A stretch of 35,598 bases of DNA from Treponema sp. (GCA_024683675.1 JAIKYB010000016.1:1-35598); one strand, 5' to 3'. Positions 23,553 to 32,241 are shown, counted from the stretch's first letter. The notes: generated by a model from the letters alone, not told the origin. A program made the numbers and translations.

Positions 23553-25229
23553 TTAGAACAAACCGCTGATAATTCCTTCATCATTTACGTCAATATTCAG
23601 GGCAGCTGGGGCCTTAGGAAGTCCTGGCATTGTCATAATATCTCCGGCAAGGGCAACAACAAAGCCTGCTCCGGCATAAAGCTGAACATCGCGAACCGGG
23701 AACTTAAAGCCTCTTGGAGCTCCAATCAGCTTTGGATCATGAGAAATAGAATTCTGTGTCTTTGCAATACAAACAGGAAGCTTGCCATAACCGCCTTCTT
23801 CAAAGGCCTTAAGCTTTTTAAGTGCAGCAGAATCAAAGTCTACATCCTCTGCGCGGTAGATTTCTTTTGCAATCTTTCTGATTTTATCAGCAAGAGGTAA
23901 ATCCAGTTCGTAAAGTGGATGATAATCAGCTTTACCACTGTCTGCAAGCTCTGCAACAGCCTTAGCCAGTTCTGCGGCACCTTCTCCACCTTTTCCCCAG
24001 CCTTCACAAAGAACAGCCTTACTTCCAATGCCTTCGCAAAGCTTTTCAAGCAATTTTATTTCTTCATCTGTATCTGTAATAAACTTATTTACAGCAACAA
24101 TAACCGGTAAACCAAATTTTGCAATATTTTCTATATGAGTCTGAAGATTTGCAAAGCCCTTTTCTAAGGCCTCTGTATTTGGTTTTGAAAGATCTGCTTT
24201 TGCAATACCACCGTGCATTTTAAGAGCGCGGATTGTTGCAACTATTACAACAGCACTAGGCTTAAGACCAGCACTTCGGCATTTAATATCAAGGAACTTT
24301 TCGGCTCCCAGGTCAGCTGCAAAACCGGCTTCTGTTACAACATAATCGCCGCAGGCAAGAGCACAAAGAGTAGCATTTACAGAGTTGCAGCCATGGGCAA
24401 TATTTGCAAAAGGACCTCCGTGTACAAAGGCGGGGTTCTTTTCCAGGGTCTGAACAATATTAGGTTTAATTACATCTTTAAGAAGGGCTGCGATTGCACC
24501 AGTGCATTTTAGCTGTCCAAAGGTAACGTTTTCCTTGTTATAGTTCTGACCAATTACAATACGGTCAATTCTTTCTTTAAGCTCTGTAATTGTTTTTGAA
24601 AGGCAGACAATAGCCATAATTTCTGAAGCTACTGCAATTGAAAAGTGGTCTTCGCGTGGAACACCCTGCAGGCGTCCGCCAAGTCCAATTGTAATATTGC
24701 GGAGGGCTCTGTCATTTAAGTCTACACAGCGCTTCCAGCTGATTGTGCGAGGGTCTATGTTTAATTCATTTCCCTGCTGCAGATGATTGTCTATAAGAGC
24801 TGCAATAAGATTATTTGCAATGCTGATTGCATGAATATCGCCGGTAAAGTGCAGATTTATATCTTCCATTGGAACTATCTGGGCATATCCACCACCGCAG
24901 GCGCCTCCCTTTACACCAAAGCAGGGTCCAAGGCTTGGTTCGCGGAGGGCAACAACAGTTTTCTTTCCAATTTTATTAAGTCCGTCAGCAAGTCCAATAG
25001 AAACTGTAGATTTTCCTTCTCCCGCTGGAGTTGGTGTTATAGCAGTTACAAGAATCAGTTTTCCAGGCTTTGAAGCGGCTTTTGTCTGAAGAGTCTTTAA
25101 TTCATCAAAGGTAATTTTTGCCTTGTATGGTCCATAGTTTTCCAGTTTATCAGCTGGAATTCCAATTTTTGCGGCAACCTCAGAAACAGGAATCATTTTG
25201 TTTTTCTGAGCGATTTCGATATCTGTCAT
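23553..25229 (-). CDS. fhs: Formate-tetrahydrofolate ligase
   Basis: ATP-dependent synthesis of 10-formyl-THF, feeding purine and one-carbon metabolism. 558 residues from the second ATG (25229), which has AAGAGG at proper spacing; the first ATG (25235) directly abuts that site. The nucleotide loop TPTPAGEGKSTV (residues 66-77 or so) and the family block REPSLGPCFGVKGGACGGGYAQ with DINLHFTGD are unmistakable. The C-terminus has TMPGLPKAPAALNID. Length equals the family norm. In anaerobes this enzyme serves formate assimilation or acetogenic routes; some gut treponemes are homoacetogens, but no other Wood-Ljungdahl gene is visible here. It ends at a bidirectional terminator. Confidence 0.97.
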   Translation of the reverse strand: MTDIEIAQKNKMIPVSEVAAKIGIPADKLENYGPYKAKITFDELKTLQTKAASKPGKLILVTAITPTPAGEGKSTVSIGLADGLNKIGKKTVVALREPSLGPCFGVKGGACGGGYAQIVPMEDINLHFTGDIHAISIANNLIAALIDNHLQQGNELNIDPRTISWKRCVDLNDRALRNITIGLGGRLQGVPREDHFSIAVASEIMAIVCLSKTITELKERIDRIVIGQNYNKENVTFGQLKCTGAIAALLKDVIKPNIVQTLEKNPAFVHGGPFANIAHGCNSVNATLCALACGDYVVTEAGFAADLGAEKFLDIKCRSAGLKPSAVVIVATIRALKMHGGIAKADLSKPNTEALEKGFANLQTHIENIAKFGLPVIVAVNKFITDTDEEIKLLEKLCEGIGSKAVLCEGWGKGGEGAAELAKAVAELADSGKADYHPLYELDLPLADKIRKIAKEIYRAEDVDFDSAALKKLKAFEEGGYGKLPVCIAKTQNSISHDPKLIGAPRGFKFPVRDVQLYAGAGFVVALAGDIMTMPGLPKAPAALNIDVNDEGIISGLF

Positions 25230-25284
25230 CTTCATCCTCTTATATACTTATGATTTGTATTTTTCAATTTTATAGCAGAAAAGA

Positions 25285-26094
25285 CTAGTTTTCAAGACGG
25301 GCCAACTCTTCCGGAGAAAGTTCCCTGTATTGGCCGGGTTCCAAAGTGCCGTCTAATCTAAGTCTGCCCATAGAAAGTCTCTTCAAAAAGACTACCTTAT
25401 TTCCCACAGCTGCAAACATTCTTTTAACCTGGTGATATTTACCCTCGTGAATTGTCAGCAGGGCACAATTTGAAGGCCTTGCCTGTATTTGACATTCCGT
25501 CTGGCAGGAAGAAAGCCTGAGGTATTTTTCAATTTCAGCTTCATTTGGCCAGCTTACAGAGGCCGCTTCGCATACAAAGCCTGCTTCGTTATCTTCAGGA
25601 CCGACTTCAATTCCTTTTGCGAATAAATCTTCTATTTTTTTTCTGCTTTCTTCATTTTCATCATGCTGGAGCAGGCAAAAATAAGTTTTATCTATATGAT
25701 TTTTGGGAGAAATTACCCGGTGAGTAAGAGCTCCATCTGTGGTAAAAAGCAGAAGGCCCTCTGTGTCCATATCAAGACGGCCCACCAGATGCAGTTTATC
25801 CAGCAGGTAAGGAGTTTTGTAAGAATCATCAAGAAGGTCAAAAACCGTTTTGTGGTCTCCGTCTTTTGTAGAGCATACCGTATGCATGATTTTATTCATC
25901 ATCAGATAAATTTCGCCATGCAGGTTCAAAACTTCTCCGTCAATGCTTACCTGGTCTTTTTCCGGATCTATCTGAAAGCCTGGATCAAAAATCTGCCTGT
26001 TATTTACAATTACTTCTGCATTTCTCAGTAATTTTTTTATATCCTTGCGGGAACCAAAGCCTTCGTGTGAAAGAATTTTATCTATGCGTTCCAT
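25285..26094 (-). CDS. RsuA-family rRNA pseudouridine synthase
   Basis: 269 residues. An N-terminal S4 RNA-binding domain (MERIDKILSHEGFGSRKDIKKLLRNAEV...) is followed by the catalytic domain with GRLDMDTEGLLL, where Asp108 is the nucleophile, and the C-terminal GKYHQVKRMFAAVGNKV. The layout and the MMNKIMHTVCS segment resemble RsuA, which modifies U516 of 16S rRNA; RluB/E/F types cannot be fully excluded. An insert of about 30 residues (EAASVSWPNEAEIEKYLRLSS region) is present before the last motif. An AAAGGA ribosome site precedes the ATG. It lies in a minus-strand run downstream of the lipoprotein gene. Confidence 0.92.
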   Translation of the reverse strand: MERIDKILSHEGFGSRKDIKKLLRNAEVIVNNRQIFDPGFQIDPEKDQVSIDGEVLNLHGEIYLMMNKIMHTVCSTKDGDHKTVFDLLDDSYKTPYLLDKLHLVGRLDMDTEGLLLFTTDGALTHRVISPKNHIDKTYFCLLQHDENEESRKKIEDLFAKGIEVGPEDNEAGFVCEAASVSWPNEAEIEKYLRLSSCQTECQIQARPSNCALLTIHEGKYHQVKRMFAAVGNKVVFLKRLSMGRLRLDGTLEPGQYRELSPEELARLEN

Positions 26095-26136
26095 TTTCTG
26101 TCCTTTCTGTCCTGTCCGCTTTTTTTTACAGGCTGA

Positions 26137-27177
26137 TTATTCAAGGATTCTAAAAAGCCCGGCCTGTAAATCAAACTGAATTATTTTGTCTTTGAAAAAA
26201 GGATACCCGATATTATTAGATGACGCAATAATCAGCTTGGAAAGAGCTCCGGTGTGCATATGAATATCGGTGATTTTCAGAGCCCTGAGATTTTCCCAGG
26301 TGTGACTTCCGATAGTAAAGCTTTTTGCATAGTTGTACTGGCCGTCAGTTCTTTCCAGTCTTACATTTTTTATCTGATTATAGTAATCCATAAAGGTAAG
26401 GGGCGAGTCCATAAGCTCCATCATTTTCTGACGGTCGAAGGCTGCTTCTCTAAGCGTAAAAACTTCGGAGCCTGTATCCAGCAGCGCATAGTCAGGCTTT
26501 CCGTCTATGCTGACCGGGGCAAAATAATGCCCTGTTGCCGAAAAATATTTCAGAGGAATTGCTTCTTCGCAGATTTCAGGCCCATCAATTTCTATGTACT
26601 TTTCCTGGTAATTAAAGGTGATTCTTTTTGCGTCTGGAAAAAAGGAAAAGCCTATTGTAGCGTCACTTTCATCATCTCCATAACCTTCGTTTTCTGCCGG
26701 GCAGTAGGTAAACAAATAATTATCAAAGGTAAAGCGTTTTTCCGGATAAGAAGGAAGAGTAAGATAGGCAGGGGTAAAATCGGTTGTGATTTTTGGAAAG
26801 AACTTTTCCTTTAGCTTTGATTTTTCTTCTTCACTAACTTCTTCAAAGAGCTTTCCTGTAATTTCCTGAAAGTGCTCCTGGAAAAAGCTTTCTCTTTCTT
26901 CCAGAGCCTCTTGATAATCGCTTCCATTCAGATTTTTAAAGCCCCTTTCCGTGACTATGCCTTTTTTATCCGGGCAGCCTGAATCAAAATTAAAGTATAC
27001 CGGAATATTTTCATCTGTTATAAAGGTTAGAATTACATGATGATGCTGGTCAAGCTCAAAGGGGATTCTTAAGCCTTCTGCTTTGGGATTATCCTGCTGA
27101 CGTGAAGAGGCGCAGGATGATAAAATCACAAGGATCAAAATTATCAGACCTGCGCCCTTTAGTTTTATTTTGCTCAA
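26137..27177 (-). CDS. Retropepsin-like aspartyl protease lipoprotein
   Basis: 346 residues. Lipobox LSSC with Cys22 predicts a lipid-anchored protein outside the inner membrane. Two aspartyl-protease-like active-site motifs are seen: FNFDSG (Asp65) and ALLDTGS (Asp234). Each is followed by a matching motif, IGFSFFPDAKRITFNYQEKYIEI-like after the first (Gly176) and IGYPFFKDKIIQFDLQ after the second (Gly324). The protein therefore looks like two retropepsin-like lobes in one chain, as in pepsins. The start codon is TTG at 27177 with no Shine-Dalgarno sequence and a TATAAT box overlapping it, so the exact start is uncertain. It lies 13 nt after citrate synthase on the same strand. Protease activity is inferred. 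Confidence 0.75.
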   Translation of the reverse strand: MSKIKLKGAGLIILILVILSSCASSRQQDNPKAEGLRIPFELDQHHHVILTFITDENIPVYFNFDSGCPDKKGIVTERGFKNLNGSDYQEALEERESFFQEHFQEITGKLFEEVSEEEKSKLKEKFFPKITTDFTPAYLTLPSYPEKRFTFDNYLFTYCPAENEGYGDDESDATIGFSFFPDAKRITFNYQEKYIEIDGPEICEEAIPLKYFSATGHYFAPVSIDGKPDYALLDTGSEVFTLREAAFDRQKMMELMDSPLTFMDYYNQIKNVRLERTDGQYNYAKSFTIGSHTWENLRALKITDIHMHTGALSKLIIASSNNIGYPFFKDKIIQFDLQAGLFRILE

Positions 27178-27190
27178 TATTATAGCCGTT

Positions 27191-28552
27191 TTATTTTCTT
27201 TCTGAGAAAGGTATAAATTCTCTTTCGTTCATTACATTCTTGTATGCAGGACGATAGATTCTTCCTCCACTTACAATTTCTTCTATGCGGTGGGCTGACC
27301 ATCCTGCGATACGAGATATTGCAAAGATTGGGGTAAAGAGCTCACGTGGAATGTTCAGCATGGAATAAACGAAGCCTGAATAAAGGTCAACATTTGCACA
27401 GATTCTCTTATCAGACTGGTGCACATCCTGAATAATTCCCGGTGCAAGTCTTTCTATTAAATCATAAAGGGCAAATTCTTCAAGACAGCCCTTTTCTTTT
27501 GCAAGCTCTTTTGCCTTTGCTTTAAGCAGAACTTCACGAGGGTCGTTGATTGTATAAACTGCGTGTCCCATTCCATAAACAAGTCCTGAATGGTCAAAGG
27601 CTTCTTTTGTTGCAATCTTTCTGATATAGTCACCAACTTCATTTTCGTTAGTCCAGTCTTTTACATGGGCCTTAATATCGTCCATCATTTCTACAACACG
27701 AATATTTGCACCACCATGACGGCTTCCTTTAAGAGAACCGATTGCAGCTGCAATTGCAGAGTAAGTATCTGTATCAGCAGAAGAAACAACGTGTACAGTA
27801 AGAGAAGAGTTATTACCACCACCATGCTCTGCGTGTAAAATAAGGGCAAGGTCAAGAATTTCAGCTTCAAGGCGAGAGTACTGCTTGTCTGAGCGGATTA
27901 GGCGCAGAAAGTTTTCAGATGTTGAAAGCTCTGGCTTAGGGTTGTGAATAAACATACTCTTATTGTCATAGTAGCGGCGCTTTGCCTGGTAGCCGTAGGC
28001 TGCAAGTGTAGAGAAGCGGGCAATCAGCTGAACACACTGCTTTACTATGTTACCTATATTTCTGTTTTCCGGATCATCATCATAAGAATAGCTGGCAAGA
28101 ACACCACGTGCCATTTTATTCATGATATTGTTAGAAGGGGCCTTCATAATCATGTCTTCTACGAAGTTGTTTGGAAGGGCTCTGTATTTTCCCAGATAAT
28201 TATTAAATCTGTCTAATTTTTCCTGAGAAGGCAGTTCTCCAAAAAGCAGAAGATAAGCACACTGCTCGTATCCAAACTGCTTGTTTTTTTCTGCATCCTT
28301 AATCAGTTCTTCTACGTTATAACCGCGGTAAACAAGGCGACCTGGTACTGCAATTTTCTGTCCGTCTTTAATTTCGTATCCAACTACATCACCAATGTGT
28401 GTAAGGCCTACAAGTACACCAGTACCGTTTTCGTTGCGGAGTCCTCGTTTTACATCGTATTTTTTGTAGAGGGCAGGGTCAATAGGGTCGTTTAATACAG
28501 CAAGTTTTTCGAATTTTTTGATAAGACTCTCTTCTTCTTTTGCTTCTGACAT
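27191..28552 (-). CDS. gltA: Citrate synthase
   Basis: Condenses acetyl-CoA and oxaloacetate. 453 residues. The three catalytic residues lie in recognised contexts: His in LHAEHGGG (about residue 240), His in GMGHAVYT (about 327) and Asp in NVDLYSGFVY (about 389). The N-terminal region (GVLVGLTHIGDVVGYE and VPGRLVYRGYNVEELI) is of the type seen in anaerobic Firmicutes and spirochaetes. GGAGG lies 7 nt before the ATG. No aconitase or isocitrate dehydrogenase is nearby, so it probably works in a glutamate-forming branch rather than a full cycle. The upstream region carries a conspicuous inverted repeat, suggesting specific control. Confidence 0.96.
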   Translation of the reverse strand: MSEAKEEESLIKKFEKLAVLNDPIDPALYKKYDVKRGLRNENGTGVLVGLTHIGDVVGYEIKDGQKIAVPGRLVYRGYNVEELIKDAEKNKQFGYEQCAYLLLFGELPSQEKLDRFNNYLGKYRALPNNFVEDMIMKAPSNNIMNKMARGVLASYSYDDDPENRNIGNIVKQCVQLIARFSTLAAYGYQAKRRYYDNKSMFIHNPKPELSTSENFLRLIRSDKQYSRLEAEILDLALILHAEHGGGNNSSLTVHVVSSADTDTYSAIAAAIGSLKGSRHGGANIRVVEMMDDIKAHVKDWTNENEVGDYIRKIATKEAFDHSGLVYGMGHAVYTINDPREVLLKAKAKELAKEKGCLEEFALYDLIERLAPGIIQDVHQSDKRICANVDLYSGFVYSMLNIPRELFTPIFAISRIAGWSAHRIEEIVSGGRIYRPAYKNVMNEREFIPFSERK

Positions 28553-28586
28553 ATTGTGTCCTCCATCTTTGGAAAGTTTTTAGAAA

Positions 28587-28632
28587 TGTATAATTATGCA
28601 CTTATCTTACAAGTAAATTACATAATTATACA
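28587..28632. promoter_or_regulatory. Perfect 12-bp inverted repeat of palindromic sites upstream of gltA
   Basis: TGTATAATTATG (28587-28598) and CATAATTATACA (28621-28632) are exact reverse complements, 22 nt apart. Each arm contains the self-palindrome ATAATTAT, so each can itself be a dimer site. Centres are 34 bp apart, close to three helical turns. The pair lies 34-80 nt upstream of the citrate synthase start and just downstream of an XRE regulator gene, which is a candidate binder. Confidence 0.65.
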
Positions 28633-28676
28633 GAAAATCATAGGAGAAATGCAAGTATTATGAAAAAATATTCAAA

Positions 28677-29285
28677 TTATTTTGCGAAACGCTGAGCGGG
28701 AGTAACTACCCATATTGCTTCAAGGTCAGTGTCTCCAACGTTTTGAATTACGTGAGGGGCCCCTGCAGAGTAAGAAACACTGTCGCCCTCTTCAAGAATA
28801 TATTCCTTGCTGTCATAAACAAGCTTAGCCTTGCCTTTTATGATAATTCCCATTTCGTAGCCTATGTGGCCGTAAGAACCACGATGAGTATGGGCTCCGT
28901 AAGGAATCTTTACAGCATAAGTTTCAATATCATTATCATTTGAAGAAGGAGTAGGACGTGGAAGCTCCTGATAAATAACTTCATCTTCATGGATAGAAGG
29001 ACGCTCTGTGCTGCGGATAATGGTTACGGGACGTTCTCTTTTATATTCTTCAAAAAGATATTCCAGGTTAATATCAAGAACATCAGCAAGTGCCAGTAGA
29101 GTATCAATAGCTGGAGAAACGTGATTTCTTTCAATCTGAGAAACAAGACTTTCACTAACTCCTGCTCTTTGAGCAACAACCTTTAAAGTATAGCCCTTGT
29201 GTTCTCTGACTTCCCTAAGCTTTTCTCCAAAATGGTAGGGCTTTTTCTTATTCTTAGTTTCATCAGGATTTTGCGAAGGTGTCAT
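28677..29285 (-). CDS. XRE-family regulator with cupin sensor domain
   Basis: 202 residues. Residues about 20-75 are a Cro/C1-type helix-turn-helix (LREVREHKGYTLKVVAQRAGVSESLVSQIERNHVSPAIDTLLALADVL). Residues about 125-197 are a cupin barrel (AHTHRGSYGHIGYEMGIIIKGKAKLVYDSKEYILEEGDSVSY). This architecture is common in regulators of amino-acid, polyamine or carbon metabolism (PuuR-like), where the cupin binds a small ligand. An AAGGAG ribosome site precedes the start, inside the end of the preceding gene; the two overlap by 23 nt. Located directly upstream of gltA, whose promoter region holds paired palindromes. Control of gltA is therefore plausible. Confidence 0.92.
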   Translation of the reverse strand: MTPSQNPDETKNKKKPYHFGEKLREVREHKGYTLKVVAQRAGVSESLVSQIERNHVSPAIDTLLALADVLDINLEYLFEEYKRERPVTIIRSTERPSIHEDEVIYQELPRPTPSSNDNDIETYAVKIPYGAHTHRGSYGHIGYEMGIIIKGKAKLVYDSKEYILEEGDSVSYSAGAPHVIQNVGDTDLEAIWVVTPAQRFAK

Positions 29286-30354
29286 TATTTTGTTTCTCCT
29301 TGTTGAGTGCTGTCACAAACTGAATAAAGTAATCTTCCAGTGTTTTGTGCGGTCCCTCAAGCTTCATACGTGCACGGGCGCGGGCATTATCCCTGCGGAC
29401 TGTATACATAGAGTAGAAGTCTCGGTAGTCCAATCCGGCATCAGCTTTTACGTGTTCTCCCAAAAATTTAGAAACCTCATCACGACCAATTGCCGGAATT
29501 CCCTGTGTTTTTAATATTGTTCTTAAATTCTGAATTTGTTCTGTAGAAATGCCAAAAAGGAATTCCTCCATGGCCTGGGAAACTCCATCATCTCCCATTC
29601 TCTGCTTTATAAAGCTAATCCACTGGTCGTCCATTTGCATAGAAATAAGCAAAAGTTCGCTGGTACCCATCATTGTTCCAAAAGCAGGAGCAAGGCGGCG
29701 ACGGGCTGTCCAAACCGACTGAAGTACGGGAGCAACATTTTCGCTTGTCTGGTCATTCCAGTGTTCCCAAAGTAAAAGGAGCGAAAGAGCCCATTCTCGT
29801 CTGAAATCTATTGGCTGAGTGTCATCAGAAATCAGGTTCAGGTAAACGTCTTCAACTAAAAGTGAAAACATAGAAAGGGTTGTTTCTGTATCAAATGCTT
29901 TAGAAAGCTTATCATATTCAGGTCCAAGATGCTTGGCAAATTTTGCTAAATCAGAAAGAGTGTGAGTTTTAGCCACCAGAAGACTCTTGCCAAGAACAGC
30001 CTTTGAAGGAAGGCGCAGAATTCTGTCTCCATCGTCGTGGTGTTTAATCATTGACTCAATTAAAGTTGCACGAGTTCTGGTTCCACCTGCAAGCTCCTGT
30101 CGTTCCAAAAGAGAAGGGAAGCGGGCGATAGAGGCAGCCATGGATTCCATGTCATTTATTCTATTTATATAGATTTCGTAATGTTCTTTGTCTTTTTTTG
30201 AAACTACTGGGAGAATTTGATTCAAAAGATCTATCTGTTTTTTTGTAAAGGTTTCAACCTTTTCACCAGAAGAGAATTCATTTTTTTCTTGAGTTTCTAG
30301 AAAATCATTAACGTCTATATTTTCGAATTGTTCTAGTTCACCAGAGCTTTCCAT
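29263..30354 (-). CDS. Protein of unknown function upstream of XRE regulator
   Basis: 363 residues; family not recognised. No signal peptide or membrane segment. The first 40 residues are acidic and probably disordered. The rest is predominantly helical with many charged residues (KKDKEHYEIYINRINDMESMAASIARFPSLLERQEL; RREWALSLLLLWEHWNDQ; RDNARARARMKLEGPHKTLEDYFIQFVTAL). It overlaps the XRE gene by 23 nt, so the two are made together and may act together. The start ATG (30354) overlaps the stop of a three-codon upstream frame in TGATG. The promoter (TAGACA, 16 nt, TATAAT on the minus strand) lies upstream. Confidence 0.75.
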   Translation of the reverse strand: MESSGELEQFENIDVNDFLETQEKNEFSSGEKVETFTKKQIDLLNQILPVVSKKDKEHYEIYINRINDMESMAASIARFPSLLERQELAGGTRTRATLIESMIKHHDDGDRILRLPSKAVLGKSLLVAKTHTLSDLAKFAKHLGPEYDKLSKAFDTETTLSMFSLLVEDVYLNLISDDTQPIDFRREWALSLLLLWEHWNDQTSENVAPVLQSVWTARRRLAPAFGTMMGTSELLLISMQMDDQWISFIKQRMGDDGVSQAMEEFLFGISTEQIQNLRTILKTQGIPAIGRDEVSKFLGEHVKADAGLDYRDFYSMYTVRRDNARARARMKLEGPHKTLEDYFIQFVTALNKEKQNNDTFAKS

Positions 30355-30383
30355 CAGACATCCATTTTTTATTTATTTTCTAT

Positions 30384-30411
30384 ATTATAAATCAATTTTT
30401 TGATTTGTCTA
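30384..30411 (-). promoter_or_regulatory. Promoter with palindromic spacer between divergent genes
   Basis: On the minus strand TAGACA (30411-30406), a 16-nt spacer and TATAAT (30389-30384) precede the unknown gene. An inverted repeat AAATCAA-TTTT-TTGATTT (30389-30406) fills the spacer with 7-bp arms, placing a possible operator between the two hexamers. The same site is just upstream of the divergent vWA gene, so it could govern both. Confidence 0.5.
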
Positions 30412-30456
30412 GTCGATAATATATTAGACTATTACGAAAAAGGAGTTATTTTTTTT

Positions 30457-31770
30457 ATGAAAATCGCGAGAAAAAAAGTCAGTTTATTTTTTTTAATTTT
30501 TTTTACCAGCCTTGTTTTTGCTCAAAATAAAAATGACTCCCAATTTACAGTTTATACAGAAGCTCAGCAGAAGCTTAGAATTACAGCAAGTGACGTTCGT
30601 ATTCTTCCGGAAAAGGACAGCGAAAAGGGAGGCTACCATCTTTATGTAAGAAAGCTTCCTAATGTAAATTCCATAATGCTTACGGAAACTGCAAAGGATC
30701 CTAGTGGAATAAACGACAGCTTTGCCTATAGGGCCAAAGAGTATAATCCTATTAATGGTGATGAGCTTCGCTATCTGGATGGAAAAGTCTTAGTTTCTGA
30801 AACTGCAAAATATAGTTTAATAGACTCTACTGTAGAAGAAACTGATTTTTTTGGACCTGCCTTTCATATTTACATTCCTGAGGTTATTGAATATGGTCAT
30901 GAGTGGAGCCGTTATGGAGAAGTTACGATAGGTAAGGGCACCTTTATTAATATCCGTTCTTTTGAAAAGCCTTATGGGGACTATACCGGAGATTTTATGG
31001 ACAGCCCCTTTATGTTCGACTTAAAAATACGCAGGCGGCCTGTAAAAAAACCGGAGCCTGTTAAGGAAGAGTTGCCTGTTATTGAAGAAAACTTTATAGA
31101 TGAACCTATTCCTGAACCTGAACCAGAACCGGAGCCCGAACCTGAACCAGAGCCAGAGGAGACAATTCTGGTAGATGATTATAATCCTATTGCAAGTGAT
31201 AAGTTTAAGGAAATTTCTGAAGATTTACTATATTGTAAGGATGAGTTTAATCTGGTAGATGATATCAGCTCTATTCTTGAAGGTATTCCTGATAAAAAGA
31301 ATCTGGACCTTGTTTTTGCAATTGATGCAACCGGAAGTATGAAAAACGATATTGATCAGCTTAAATCTGATTTGATTCCTATGCTTTTGGAGCAATTTTC
31401 AGGGGCAGAAGGCGCAAGATTCGGTCTTCTTTTCTACCGAGATTACGGCGACACCTTCCGTTATATGGAGCTTCCTGTAAAAATGTACAGCTTTACCACT
31501 AACCTTGCCAGCTTTAATAAAAATCTGAATGCAATAAGAATTAATGGAAAAGAAGGTGGAGATGTTCCTGAAGCTGTTTACGAGGCCATTTATGCTTCCA
31601 GTGAATTCTATAAATGGCGGGAAGATTCTTCTAAGCTGATTATTTTGATTGGGGATGCTGAACCACATCCTACTCCAAGAAATAGTGGAAAATATTCTAA
31701 GGACTATGTAATGGGTATTGCGGCAGCAAAGGGAATTAAGATTCATTCCATTTTGCTGCCAAAGGACTAA
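30457..31770 (+). CDS. Exported von Willebrand factor A domain protein
   Basis: 437 residues from ATG 30457, preceded by AGGAG (30441-30445) and an eight-T stretch; upstream in-frame starts lack a ribosome site. A signal peptide (MKIARKKVSLFFLIFFTSLVFA, then QNK) predicts export. Residues about 25-190 have no recognised domain. A proline-glutamate repeat linker (about 217-235, EPEPEP) spans the periplasm or stiffens the chain. A vWA domain occupies about 280-437 with MIDAS motif DATGS at 290-294 and supporting motifs EGGDVPEA and LIGDAEPHP, so a metal-dependent protein-protein contact is expected. It ends 26 nt before a convergent gene with no clear terminator. Confidence 0.88.
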   Translation: MKIARKKVSLFFLIFFTSLVFAQNKNDSQFTVYTEAQQKLRITASDVRILPEKDSEKGGYHLYVRKLPNVNSIMLTETAKDPSGINDSFAYRAKEYNPINGDELRYLDGKVLVSETAKYSLIDSTVEETDFFGPAFHIYIPEVIEYGHEWSRYGEVTIGKGTFINIRSFEKPYGDYTGDFMDSPFMFDLKIRRRPVKKPEPVKEELPVIEENFIDEPIPEPEPEPEPEPEPEPEETILVDDYNPIASDKFKEISEDLLYCKDEFNLVDDISSILEGIPDKKNLDLVFAIDATGSMKNDIDQLKSDLIPMLLEQFSGAEGARFGLLFYRDYGDTFRYMELPVKMYSFTTNLASFNKNLNAIRINGKEGGDVPEAVYEAIYASSEFYKWREDSSKLIILIGDAEPHPTPRNSGKYSKDYVMGIAAAKGIKIHSILLPKD

Positions 31771-31796
31771 TCCAGGGATTTATATTAAGCTGTTGC

Positions 31797-32189
31797 TTAC
31801 GACTGCTTTTTGTAGCGTTCCGGAATCTTTTCCATGCCTATTTCTGCAAGTCTCTTGTAGGATGCAGGAATAGCGGAGCCTAAAGCCTCGTACAATTCAA
31901 GCAGCTCTGAAAAGTTTGCATAAGCCTTGTCATATTTTTTCTGCTTCAAATAAACATAACCAATTTCGTATTTAGCTTCTGCAAAATATGCCGGATTAGT
32001 ACCAAAGCGTTCTATTGCAGTTTCATAACATACAATTGCCGATTTATAAGAAGTTGCTGCCGAAGCATTCTGGCCCATCTGAATAATCTGAGCATAAGTT
32101 TTATCATCCGGAATTTCTTTTATGGTATTACAAGATGCCAGTAAAAATACAAGTCCGAAGGCTGAAATAATAAGTGCTGTTTTTTTCAT
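31797..32189 (-). CDS. Small TPR-like lipoprotein
   Basis: 130 residues. A short signal peptide ends in lipobox LASC with Cys20. The mature part reads as two to three tetratricopeptide-like helical pairs (SYKSAIVCYETAIERFGTNPAYFAEAKYEIGYVYLKQKKYDKAYANFSELLELY), a protein-interaction scaffold. Related small TPR lipoproteins often act in outer-membrane assembly or envelope complexes; a precise role is not predictable. The start has no Shine-Dalgarno sequence, and TAAACT lies 9 nt upstream on the minus strand, so a very short leader is likely. Divergent from the next lipoprotein. Confidence 0.85.
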   Translation of the reverse strand: MKKTALIISAFGLVFLLASCNTIKEIPDDKTYAQIIQMGQNASAATSYKSAIVCYETAIERFGTNPAYFAEAKYEIGYVYLKQKKYDKAYANFSELLELYEALGSAIPASYKRLAEIGMEKIPERYKKQS

Positions 32190-32241
32190 AGTGATTGAAG
32201 TTTACCCCAAAAATCTTTCATTAGCAATGATTAAACACCAT

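Noticed and set aside
26100-26121. Terminator between the aspartyl-protease lipoprotein and rsuA
   Set aside because: Only a 5-bp CCTGT/ACAGG pairing with a long loop, and no T tail after it on the minus strand.
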